DNA of 64,000 bases from assembly GCA_017744935.1 (NCBI GenBank), contig JAGIAI010000001.1:1-64000 (forward strand), read 5' to 3'. This DNA is from Variovorax sp. (GTDB lineage: Bacteria; Pseudomonadota; Gammaproteobacteria; Burkholderiales; Burkholderiaceae_C). A program made the position numbers and the translations under genes. Under the pieces are notes generated by a model. The model searched no databases, was not told where the DNA came from, and saw only the letters and a program-made list of their open reading frames with translations. How positions within the stretch are numbered: position 1 is the stretch's first letter; every line of letters starts with the position of its first letter. Positions 8,276 through 15,689 of the stretch are shown here, piece by piece.

Positions 8276-9039
8276 ACGAACCCACCACCCCCAGCCCACT
8301 GGACCCTTGGCGTGCCGCAACGCCGGCTCGTATCGCACTGGGCCGTGCCGGCTCGGGCATGCCCACGAACGAAGTGCTTCGCTTCGGTTGGGCGCATGCC
8401 ATGGCGCGCGATGCGATACACGCAGCGCTCGACGTTCAACCGCTCGCGGATGCGTTGCAGGCGCAGGGCTGGGACACCCTGCAAGTACACAGCCGCGCAG
8501 GCGATCGCACGTACTACCTGCGCCGCCCTGACCTCGGCCGGCAGTTGGCCCCGGAGGATTCATCGCGCCTTCGCTCGCTGGCCGGAACGCCGAAGGACCT
8601 CTGCATCGTCATCGGCGACGGCCTGTCGTCAATGGCGATCGAGCGTCACGCAGCGCCGCTGCTGGCTGAACTGCGGCCGAAGCTGCCACCCGGCCTCTCG
8701 ATGACGCCAGTCGTCATCGCTTCCCAGGCCCGCGTCGCGCTGGCTGACGAGATCGCTGAGGATCTCGGCGCACGCCTGTCGATCATCCTGATCGGCGAGC
8801 GCCCGGGCCTCAGTTCGCCCGACAGCCTGGGGGTCTACATCACGCACGCGCCGCGCCGCGGACGACACGACGCCGAACGCAACTGCATCTCGAACATCCG
8901 GCCGGAAGGCCTCGGCTACGCGGCGGCGGCATTCAAGCTCGCCTGGTTGATCCGCGAATCGCTGCGGCGAGGATTGACCGGCGTCGACTTGAAGGACGAA
9001 AGCCATCTGGCACTGCTCGACGAACGCGACTCCCTATGA
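8272..9039 (+). CDS. eutC: ethanolamine ammonia-lyase small subunit
   Basis: 255 residues. It carries the EutC blocks DPWRAATPARIALGRAGSG, VHSRAGDRTYYLRRPDLGR, IVIGDGLSSMAIERHA, IIGERPGL (seen as LIGERPGLSSPDSLGVY) and NCISNIRPEGLGY. The subunit completes the cobalamin-binding active site with EutB. The start ATG overlaps the eutB stop in an ATGA, so the two subunits are translationally coupled and made in equal amounts. The N-terminal region is short compared with enterobacterial EutC, which carries a microcompartment-targeting extension. That fits the absence of shell genes here. Confidence 0.95.
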   Translation: MNEPTTPSPLDPWRAATPARIALGRAGSGMPTNEVLRFGWAHAMARDAIHAALDVQPLADALQAQGWDTLQVHSRAGDRTYYLRRPDLGRQLAPEDSSRLRSLAGTPKDLCIVIGDGLSSMAIERHAAPLLAELRPKLPPGLSMTPVVIASQARVALADEIAEDLGARLSIILIGERPGLSSPDSLGVYITHAPRRGRHDAERNCISNIRPEGLGYAAAAFKLAWLIRESLRRGLTGVDLKDESHLALLDERDSL

Positions 9040-9070
9040 TCGATGGCGTTGCGGATCATCAGGAGACTTC

Positions 9071-9649
9071 ATGACCGAGCGCTACCCCCTTGCAGAGATC
9101 AAGGACTTGCCCGACGACATTCGTGCCGCGGTGCTCGAAGTGCAGGACAAGGCAGGCTTCGTGCCCAACGTGTTCCTCGCCCTCGCCCGCCGGCCTGCGG
9201 AATGGCGGGCCTTCTTCGCTTACCACGACGCACTGATGCTGAAGGAGGAAGGCTCGCTCACCAAGGGCGAGCGCGAGATGATCGTCACCGCCACCAGCGC
9301 GGCCAACCAGTGCCTCTACTGCGTGGTCGCGCACGGCGCACTGCTGCGCATCTACGAGAAGAAGCCACTGGTCGCCGACCAGGTGGCCGTCAACTGGCGA
9401 AAGGCCGACATCACGCCGCGCCAGCACGCGATGCTCGAATTCGCAATGAAGGTCTGCGGGCGTTCGCACGAGATTGAAGAAAGCGATTTTCCACCGCTGC
9501 ACGCGCACGGCTTCAGCGATGAAGACATCTGGGACATCGCAGCGATCACCGCGTTCTTCGGGCTCTCCAACCGCATGGCGAGCTTCAGCGGCATGCTGCC
9601 GAATCCGGAGTTCTACCTGCTGGGGCGCTTGCCGCGCGACAAGAAGTAG
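9071..9649 (+). CDS. peroxidase-related AhpD-like protein (carboxymuconolactone decarboxylase fold)
   Basis: 192 residues with the AhpD-type redox motif C81-x-x-C84 followed by H88 (NQCLYCVVAHG). The MTERYPLAEIKDLPDDIRA opening and the length match the uncharacterised peroxidase-related enzymes of the CMD family. AhpD-like proteins reduce or support peroxiredoxins through the vicinal cysteines. An AGGAG ribosome-binding site sits 6 nt before the ATG. It begins 31 bp after eutC and may share its transcript, although a functional link to ethanolamine use is only a guess. It is convergent with eptA, separated by 1 bp. Confidence 0.85.
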   Translation: MTERYPLAEIKDLPDDIRAAVLEVQDKAGFVPNVFLALARRPAEWRAFFAYHDALMLKEEGSLTKGEREMIVTATSAANQCLYCVVAHGALLRIYEKKPLVADQVAVNWRKADITPRQHAMLEFAMKVCGRSHEIEESDFPPLHAHGFSDEDIWDIAAITAFFGLSNRMASFSGMLPNPEFYLLGRLPRDKK

Positions 9650-9650
9650 C

Positions 9651-11420
9651 TCAACTGGTCGCGGCAGGCTCCTGCCCGCGGCAACTCGCCAGCGCATCTA
9701 GCGAAGGCAGATAAGTTGGCGTCTGCACGTCCATCAGACCCAACACGGTGTGATAGAGGTTGTCGTGCGTGAGCGGCTTGTCGAGCCCGGATTCCATGCA
9801 CGAGCGCGATAGTCTTCCGCGTTCGATCATGCCGTCGCCGAACCAGGTCACCATCGGCACGCGCTTCTGAACATCGGGCGCGAAGCCGTAGGGCACGCCA
9901 TGCAGGAACAAGCCGTACTCGCCGAGCGACTCGCCGTGATCGCTCACGTAGAGCAGCGAAGGATCGAACTTCCGGGACTTCCCTTTGAGCCAGTCGATGG
10001 TCTTGCCGAGGAAGCGATCGGTATAGGCGATCGAGTTGTCATAGCCGTTGATCAGCTCGGAGTGACTGCACTCGGCGAGCGCATTCGTCCGGCACTCCGG
10101 CATGAAGCGCTTCATGTCGGTGGACGAGCGCTTGTAGTAGGCCGGGCCGTGGCTTCCCATCTGATGCATTACCAGCACGATGCCTTTGCGGCGGCGCTCG
10201 GCCGGTAACGCGGCGATGCGCTCATCCAGCCCGTGGAGCATGACGTCATCCAGGCACTCGTCGACATCGCACATCGTGCTCTTGAGCGCCGGGTCCACGC
10301 GGTCGAAAGACGACGCATGCGGAACGCGGTCGCACACACCCTTGCACCCGCCGGCCTGGTTGTCGAGCCAAAGCACCGCAAGGCCCGAGGCTTGCAGCAC
10401 GTCCATGAGGTTCTCGAATTCATCCTCACGCGCCTCGAACGCGTCCTTGCTGAGCGGCGAGAACATGCACGGCACCGAAGCGAGCGTGTTGGTACCGCAC
10501 GAACGCACGTCGCGGTAGCTCAATACATGTCGCGCGGCGAGTTCCGGCGTGGTGTTGCGCGCATAGCCATTGAGGCCGAAGTGATCGGCTCGCGCGGTTT
10601 CGCCCACCACCAGCACGAAGAGTGGCGGCCTTGCCTGTTTCGCGTAGCTCGCACCAAGAACGGTGCCGCCGGTCACGGGGATCAGCTTCCGCCCGTGGAC
10701 GAACATCGGCTTGATCACCGCCGTCGTTGTCGAATAGATGCTCGCGAGCGGGTTCAGCATGTAGCGCAGATGCACGTTGTTGCGCATCAGCGGTGCAAGC
10801 TGCCGGTTCATCGCGAACGCCCCGGCGCCGGCAACCGCCGCCGCGATCAGCAGCAACCCCAGATTGCGCCAGGCCTGCGACAACGCCGGTGCAGGCACGA
10901 GGCGCACTCGCCAGAGTGCCCAGGCAGGCAGCGCGACGACGCACAGCACGTTGAACAGCATTCGCCAGCTCAGCAGGTCCTGGACTTCGCTCGAGTCCGT
11001 CTGCAGGGCGCTGGCCATCATCGTCGGGTCCATCACGACGCGATAGGTCAGCATGTAGTGCTGCACCACCGCGGCGAGCACGGCCACGCCGAACCACAGG
11101 GGTTTCATCCATCGCGTCCATGCGGTGAACGAAAGCACCGCGACCATGCCGCAGATCAGCAGCAGCGACATCAGCACGATCAGTGGCAGGTAGACGCTCG
11201 GGGCGCCGCCGATACGGGCAAGTTCGTTCCACAGCGGCCAGTTCGCAGCCACTGCGAGATAGAGGCTCAACCCGATGATGACGCTGCGCGCCGAGCGCGG
11301 ACGCGCAAACCAGGCGTCCAGCGCGCGCCATGGCGTGAGGGCCGGCTGCGCATCTTCCGTGGAGTCTGCTGAAGCGAGGTCGGGCGGAAGGGAGGTGGAA
11401 TGCGCGCGTAGGCCGAACAT
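9651..11420 (-). CDS. eptA: phosphoethanolamine transferase, EptA/PmrC-like
   Basis: 589 residues. Five hydrophobic segments lie between about residues 45 and 205, followed by a periplasmic sulfatase-like catalytic domain. Visible sites are VVGETARADHFGLNGYARNT, the nucleophile threonine in CGTNTLASVPCMFS (about residue 310), SDHGESLGE and HGVPYGFAP. These are the hallmarks of lipid A phosphoethanolamine transferases, which move phosphoethanolamine from phosphatidylethanolamine to lipid A phosphates and lower polymyxin binding. The gene follows the PAP2 phosphatase on the same strand. A direct repeat lies just before its start. Another acceptor, such as core heptose, cannot be excluded. Confidence 0.92.
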   Translation of the reverse strand: MFGLRAHSTSLPPDLASADSTEDAQPALTPWRALDAWFARPRSARSVIIGLSLYLAVAANWPLWNELARIGGAPSVYLPLIVLMSLLLICGMVAVLSFTAWTRWMKPLWFGVAVLAAVVQHYMLTYRVVMDPTMMASALQTDSSEVQDLLSWRMLFNVLCVVALPAWALWRVRLVPAPALSQAWRNLGLLLIAAAVAGAGAFAMNRQLAPLMRNNVHLRYMLNPLASIYSTTTAVIKPMFVHGRKLIPVTGGTVLGASYAKQARPPLFVLVVGETARADHFGLNGYARNTTPELAARHVLSYRDVRSCGTNTLASVPCMFSPLSKDAFEAREDEFENLMDVLQASGLAVLWLDNQAGGCKGVCDRVPHASSFDRVDPALKSTMCDVDECLDDVMLHGLDERIAALPAERRRKGIVLVMHQMGSHGPAYYKRSSTDMKRFMPECRTNALAECSHSELINGYDNSIAYTDRFLGKTIDWLKGKSRKFDPSLLYVSDHGESLGEYGLFLHGVPYGFAPDVQKRVPMVTWFGDGMIERGRLSRSCMESGLDKPLTHDNLYHTVLGLMDVQTPTYLPSLDALASCRGQEPAATS

Positions 11421-11442
11421 CGCACGAGACTAGAAATCAGGA

Positions 11443-11458
11443 CTGAAAACTCGCTGAA
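11443..11458 (-). promoter_or_regulatory. TTCAG-N6-TTCAG direct repeat upstream of eptA
   Basis: On the minus strand the 16-bp sequence reads TTCAGCGAGTTTTCAG, two copies of TTCAG starting 11 bp apart. That spacing is typical of OmpR/PhoB-type response-regulator sites. It lies 23 bp before the eptA start, and a near match lies before the PAP2 and response-regulator genes. Function is inferred. Confidence 0.45.
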
Positions 11459-11466
11459 TGTTTGGA

Positions 11467-12183
11467 TCAGGTTCCATTCAGACTGCGCTCGCGACGTGAC
11501 GCGGCATCGCCTGTCGAGCGTGAGGCACGCCACCGCATTGCCAGTTCGATGACGTAGCCCGTGACCCAGCACAACCAGGCGGTCCACAACGTGTGGCTCA
11601 TGAAATGAGCGCCGCGCCATTGCTGGGCGAGTCCGAGCGCCAGTCCGGCGATCACCGAGCAGGCGAGCCATACTCGCGCGATCGAAGGCGACGTGCGGCG
11701 CCACGCGAAGTAGCCGCCCATGTAGGCAAAGGCGGCCGACGCATGACCTGCCGGAAAGCAGTTGCCGCCGCCTCCATCGCGAACGTTCCACGACCAGTGC
11801 GACACGTATTGCGCCGCTCCGCCGAATGCTTGCAGGTCCCAAGGGCAACTCGTGCTGCTCGCACGTTTCATCAGGGAAATGACTGCAACCGACGCCAGTG
11901 CGCTGATCGCCATCTGCACCCTGTCGCTGCGCCCGAGCCGCCGCAGCGCTCCGAAGGGCCACGGGATCGCAACGAAGAGCGCCAGGGTCAGCCCCCAGCT
12001 CAATGCCTTGGCGCCCTCGTGCATCACGTTCACGAGGAACCAGTTGTCCCGCCACGGAAAGCCCAGCGGCGTGCCTATCGCGCGGGCGAACACGAGATCC
12101 CGTCCGCTGGCGTCCCATAGCAGCAACAGGAGCAGCGCCAGCAAAGTCAGGGGAAACGGGCGGACGAGCGGGGACCGGGACAT
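11467..12183 (-). CDS. PAP2-family phosphatase, lipid A or undecaprenyl phosphatase-like
   Basis: 238 residues with several membrane segments and the three PAP2 motifs. Motif 1 is KRASSTSCPWDL (about residue 106, K-x6-R/C-P type), motif 2 is CFPAGHASAAF with the catalytic histidine, and motif 3 is RGAHFMSHTLW. Motif 2 has PAGH in place of the usual PSGH, as in LpxE/LpxT-like enzymes. Such proteins remove or transfer phosphate on lipid A or polyprenyl carriers at the periplasmic face. Its position directly upstream of eptA and divergent from a two-component system supports a role in lipid A remodelling. The exact lipid substrate is not visible. Confidence 0.85.
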   Translation of the reverse strand: MSRSPLVRPFPLTLLALLLLLLWDASGRDLVFARAIGTPLGFPWRDNWFLVNVMHEGAKALSWGLTLALFVAIPWPFGALRRLGRSDRVQMAISALASVAVISLMKRASSTSCPWDLQAFGGAAQYVSHWSWNVRDGGGGNCFPAGHASAAFAYMGGYFAWRRTSPSIARVWLACSVIAGLALGLAQQWRGAHFMSHTLWTAWLCWVTGYVIELAMRWRASRSTGDAASRRERSLNGT

Positions 12184-12208
12184 CGGGGCGCGAGCTTATG
12201 GCCACCGC

Positions 12209-12224
12209 ATGAATCCAGGCTGAA
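12209..12224 (-). promoter_or_regulatory. TTCAG-N6-TTCAT direct repeat in the divergent PAP2/response-regulator promoter
   Basis: On the minus strand it reads TTCAGCCTGGATTCAT, matching the site before eptA at 10 of 16 positions, including both TTCA cores with the same 11-bp spacing. It lies 26 bp before the PAP2 start and 76 bp before the response-regulator start. It is a plausible site for that regulator. A dyad CAGGCT-GA-AGCCTG (12216-12229) overlaps it. Confidence 0.45.
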
Positions 12225-12299
12225 GCCTGCAGGGCCGGGCGGCCGCGGGCCGGCGCTGGCACTAGACTTCCGCTTTTGTCATTTGGAAAGGGGGCCGAG

Positions 12300-12977
12300 G
12301 TGCGCATATTGCTGGTCGAAGATGACGCCGCCCTCGCGAGCGCACTCTGCAGCTATCTCGTCGCCAAGGCTTTCGTGGTCGACGTCGCGCCAGGCCTCGC
12401 CGAGGCGCGCGCAGCGCTCGCGGCCGTGCAGTACGCGGCGGTCCTGCTGGATCTGCATCTGGGCGACGGGGATGGTCTGTCGCTCCTGCCGAGCGTTCGT
12501 GCACTGCGCGACCGCCCCATCGTGATCGTGCTCACCGCCCGTGACCAGGTGACCGACCGCATCCGCGGCCTGGACGCGGGCGCCGACGACTACCTGATCA
12601 AGCCCTACGACCCTGCGGAGCTGCTCGCACGGCTGCGTGCGGTCGAGCGGCGGCGCAGCACCAACAGTTCGCCGGTGCTTCAACTGGGCAAGCTGGAGAT
12701 CGACCTGGCGCGCGACCTGGTGCGCAAGGACGGCATTCCGGTCACGCTCACCCAGAAGGAATGGGCGCTGTTGCGGGTGATGGCCACGCGGCCCGACCGC
12801 ATCCACACGCGCGAGAACCTTGCCGACGCACTCTATGGCTTCGGCGACGAAGCCGACAGCAACACGCTCGAGGTGTTCATCAGCCGCCTGCGCCGCAAGC
12901 TCGGCCGCAATCACATCCAGACCCTGCGCGGGCTCGGCTACCGGCTTTCGTTCAGCCCCGACGACGAGGACGAATGA
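12300..12977 (+). CDS. OmpR/PhoB-family response regulator
   Basis: 225 residues. The receiver domain (1 to about 118) has the acidic pocket E7-D8-D9, phosphoacceptor D51 (VLLDLHLGD), T79 and K101 (DYLIKPYD). The winged-helix output domain follows at about 128-222 (LTQKEWALLRVM, then LEVFISRLRRKLG and IQTLRGLGYRL). I chose the GTG at 12300 because a strong AAAGGGGG lies 6-13 nt upstream and MRILLVEDD is the usual N-terminus. It overlaps the kinase gene by ATGA. Its closest functional analogues are PmrA/QseB/ColR-type regulators of envelope genes, suggested by the divergent PAP2-eptA operon. Confidence 0.93.
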   Translation: MRILLVEDDAALASALCSYLVAKAFVVDVAPGLAEARAALAAVQYAAVLLDLHLGDGDGLSLLPSVRALRDRPIVIVLTARDQVTDRIRGLDAGADDYLIKPYDPAELLARLRAVERRRSTNSSPVLQLGKLEIDLARDLVRKDGIPVTLTQKEWALLRVMATRPDRIHTRENLADALYGFGDEADSNTLEVFISRLRRKLGRNHIQTLRGLGYRLSFSPDDEDE

Positions 12978-14341
12978 ACCTCGGATTCCTGCGCCTGTCC
13001 ACCACCGAGCCGCTCAAGCGCGATTCGCTCGCCGGTCGGCTCACGCGCACGCTCATCGTCTGGGTCGGCGGAGTCTGGCTCCTGTGCGTGCTTGGCGTGG
13101 TCTGGTATGTGGACCGCGAGATCAATCACAACTTCGACAACGAACTGATCGAGGTCTCGCACCGGATGTTCGACATGGCGCTCAGCGAGCTGGACAAGCT
13201 CCAGGCCGCCCATCCGGACGCGCCCAAGCCCCTGATCGCGCGACCGCAGCTCTTTTCGTCGGATGCCGTGATCTATCAAGTGGTCGATCCGGGCGAGCAC
13301 ATCCTCTTGCGTTCCGCCGAAGCGGCCGGAACATCGTTCGATGTGCCGCTGGCCCCGGGTTTCGCGAACGCAGAGCCGTGGCGGATCTACACCGTGCATC
13401 ACCCTACACGCAACCTCTACTTCCAGGTCGCCGACCCGCTCGACGAGCGGCGCTCCGCCCTCAACCGGACTTTGCTGGGGCTGATCATTCCGCTGGGCGC
13501 GGTGCTGCCGTTGCTCGCGCTGGTCCTGCGCAACGTCGCGCGCAGCGAGCTTCGCGGCCTGCAGGCGCTGGCCGCCGAGATCGAGCAGCGCAGCGGCACC
13601 GACCTGCGCCCGATCCGCCTGCCTGGCCTGCCCAAGGAGCTGCGCTCGGTCGGGGACCACGTCAACCAGTTGCTGGAGCGGCTGTCGCATTCGCTCGACG
13701 TCGAACGCGCGCTCGCCGCAAATGCCGCGCACGAGCTGCGCACGCCGCTCGCCGCGGCCCGGCTGCGGCTCCAGACCGCGCTCGAACACGACCTGAAGCG
13801 CGAGGAAGTGGCGGCTGCACTCGAAGCACTGCAGGTGCTCGGCCATCGCGCCGAGAAGCTGCTGCAGCTCTCGCGCGCCGAATCCGGGGCTTCGCTGGCG
13901 CGCGCGCGGGTCGACCTGGTCCAGCTCGCCGGCACCGTTGCTCAGGAGTTCTGGCAGGACGCGCGCGTCAACGAACGTCTCAAGCTCAAGGTGCCCGATA
14001 CCGAGCCACCGATCGCGCTCGGCGACGTCGACTCGCTTGCGATCGCACTGCGCAACCTAGTGGAGAACGCCCTGCGCTATGGCAAGGGACGTGTCTCGAT
14101 CGAAGTGATGTCGCCCTGCACGCTCGCCGTGCGCGATTTCGGACCGGGGGTGAGCCCGGAAGAGCTGCACACGCTGCAGCAACGCCACGTGCGTCACGGC
14201 TCGGACCGCGCAGGCTACGGGCTTGGGCTGTCGATCGTGAACACCATCGTCGACAAGCTCGGCGGCCAGCTCGACCTGGCCTCGCCGCCGCCCGGCGCGG
14301 CGACGGGCTTCGAGGCGCGGATCGTGCTGCGGCCGGCTTGA
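12974..14341 (+). CDS. sensor histidine kinase, partner of the adjacent response regulator
   Basis: 455 residues. The first membrane segment is at about 25-47, a periplasmic sensor region follows (about 50-160), and the second membrane segment is at about 165-187. The dimerisation/phosphoacceptor domain has H253 in NAAHELRTPLAA, and the catalytic ATPase domain shows the N box (LRNLVENALRYG), G1 (RDFGPGVS) and G2 (GYGLGLSIVNTI). This is a classic EnvZ/PmrB-like HisKA kinase. Translation is coupled to the regulator by an ATGA overlap. The sensor region has no recognisable binding motif, so the signal is unknown. Envelope stress or cationic peptide sensing is a guess from the neighbours. Confidence 0.92.
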   Translation: MNLGFLRLSTTEPLKRDSLAGRLTRTLIVWVGGVWLLCVLGVVWYVDREINHNFDNELIEVSHRMFDMALSELDKLQAAHPDAPKPLIARPQLFSSDAVIYQVVDPGEHILLRSAEAAGTSFDVPLAPGFANAEPWRIYTVHHPTRNLYFQVADPLDERRSALNRTLLGLIIPLGAVLPLLALVLRNVARSELRGLQALAAEIEQRSGTDLRPIRLPGLPKELRSVGDHVNQLLERLSHSLDVERALAANAAHELRTPLAAARLRLQTALEHDLKREEVAAALEALQVLGHRAEKLLQLSRAESGASLARARVDLVQLAGTVAQEFWQDARVNERLKLKVPDTEPPIALGDVDSLAIALRNLVENALRYGKGRVSIEVMSPCTLAVRDFGPGVSPEELHTLQQRHVRHGSDRAGYGLGLSIVNTIVDKLGGQLDLASPPPGAATGFEARIVLRPA

Positions 14342-14352
14342 CGAGGCGGCGG

Positions 14353-14775
14353 CTACACCGTCGCCAGTTCCCTGAGCCAGTCCGGCAGCGTCAGCGCCTT
14401 CTGCGCGGCAACGTCGATCCAGATCGTGGTGGCGCCACCCGCCGCACAGATCACGTCGGGCGCATCGGCGCGCGCCATCGTGGCCCAGCTCTCGAAGGTG
14501 GTGCGGCCGGGGTCGCTCACGTACATCTTGAGCAGCACGTCGCCCGGGTATTCGATCTGCCGGTAGAAGTTGCAGAACGCATTGACGATCACGATGCCCT
14601 GGCCTTCCGGCATCGGCTCATGGCCAAGGGAATGCATCCAGTCGATGCGCGCGATTTCCAGGTACCTGAAGTAGGTGGTGTTGTTGAGATGCCCCATCGC
14701 GTCCATGTCGCCCCAGCGGATGGGGATGGACGTTTCGTAGACAAGCTTCTTCTTTTCGGGGATTTCGATCCGCAT
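14353..14775 (-). CDS. acyl-CoA thioesterase, YbgC/4-hydroxybenzoyl-CoA thioesterase-like
   Basis: 140 residues forming a single hot-dog domain. The catalytic-loop motif is RWGDMDAMGHLNNTTYFRYLE, containing the aspartate and the HLNN found in 4HBT-type thioesterases. The family hydrolyses acyl-CoA or acyl-ACP thioesters in the cytosol. It lies 15 bp downstream of an SDR gene on the same strand, so the pair is probably one operon. An upstream ETF-QO gene on the other strand makes fatty acid or aromatic acid metabolism the likely setting. The substrate is not predictable. Confidence 0.88.
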   Translation of the reverse strand: MRIEIPEKKKLVYETSIPIRWGDMDAMGHLNNTTYFRYLEIARIDWMHSLGHEPMPEGQGIVIVNAFCNFYRQIEYPGDVLLKMYVSDPGRTTFESWATMARADAPDVICAAGGATTIWIDVAAQKALTLPDWLRELATV

Positions 14776-14790
14776 GGATGGTCCTGGTCT

Positions 14791-15573
14791 CTAGAGCGCG
14801 AAGCCGTCGTCCGCCGCGATGACTGCGCCATTCACGAAGTGACTCTCGCCGCTGGCGAGCAGCACGATGAGCCCGTCGAGGTCCTCGGGCTTGCCGACGC
14901 GCTTGCGGGGCAGCATGCCGACGAGCTTCTGCCCGCCGTCGGTGACCCAGTGCTCCTCGTTGAGCTCGGTCGCGATGTAGCCGGGGCACAGCGCGTTGAC
15001 GTTGATGCCGAAGCGGCCCCATTCCAGCGCCATGGCCTTGGTCATCTGCACCACGGCCGCCTTGCTCATGCAATAGACCCCGATCTGCGGCAGCACCTTG
15101 AGCGCCGCGACCGAGGCGATGTTGATGATGCGCCCGCCGATGTAGGTGCCCGGCGCAGCGCCCTTGGCACGGGCGAGCATGCGCTTGCCTACCTCCTGCG
15201 CTACAAAGAAGGAGCCCTTGACGTTGGTGTCGAAGACGAAGTCGTAGTCCTCGCCGGACACTTCCTGCAGGCGCTGCGTGGTGCTGACACCGGAGTTGTT
15301 GACAAGGATGTCGATCGGCCCGACTTCGGTTTCAGCACGAGCGACGGCGGCCTTGATGCTGTCCAGGTCGGTCACGTCGAGGTCCACGACATGGGCATCG
15401 CCGCCCTCGCCCTCGATGCGAGCGCGAAGCTCCTTGAGCCTGTCGGTGCTGCGGCTCGCGAGAACCACTGCTGCACCCGCGCGTGCCAGCGTCTTGGAGA
15501 ACTGCGCGCCGAGGCCGCTCGACGCGCCGGTGACGAAGGCCACCCGGCCGGAAAGATCGATGCTGTACGCCAT
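14791..15573 (-). CDS. short-chain dehydrogenase/reductase
   Basis: 260 residues, the normal length for a classical SDR. The cofactor-binding TGASSGLG lies at residues 15-22, the structural NNSG at 92-95, and the catalytic set is S154, Y167 and K171 (VYCMSK). Residues R41 and S42 after the second strand (LASRSTD) suggest NADP(H), though this is weak. Such enzymes oxidise or reduce alcohols and ketones. It is probably co-transcribed with the thioesterase downstream, and the two may act on 3-hydroxyacyl or 3-oxoacyl groups. It is divergent from ETF-QO. Confidence 0.9.
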   Translation of the reverse strand: MAYSIDLSGRVAFVTGASSGLGAQFSKTLARAGAAVVLASRSTDRLKELRARIEGEGGDAHVVDLDVTDLDSIKAAVARAETEVGPIDILVNNSGVSTTQRLQEVSGEDYDFVFDTNVKGSFFVAQEVGKRMLARAKGAAPGTYIGGRIINIASVAALKVLPQIGVYCMSKAAVVQMTKAMALEWGRFGINVNALCPGYIATELNEEHWVTDGGQKLVGMLPRKRVGKPEDLDGLIVLLASGESHFVNGAVIAADDGFAL

Positions 15574-15689
15574 GGAGAGATCCTCTGGGAGTCGCCAATG
15601 CGACGGCTCGGAGCGCCCACAACCGCCGCATAAAATGGCCCCGCCACAGCGGTGCCTCGCACCCTCAGATCATTATCGACGAGACCCAC

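Noticed and set aside
12820..15633. Very long Arg/Ala-rich frame across the sensor kinase region
   Set aside because: It is a shadow in the second frame of the kinase gene and runs over the convergent thioesterase and SDR genes. GC-rich codons produce such open frames and no family motif is visible.
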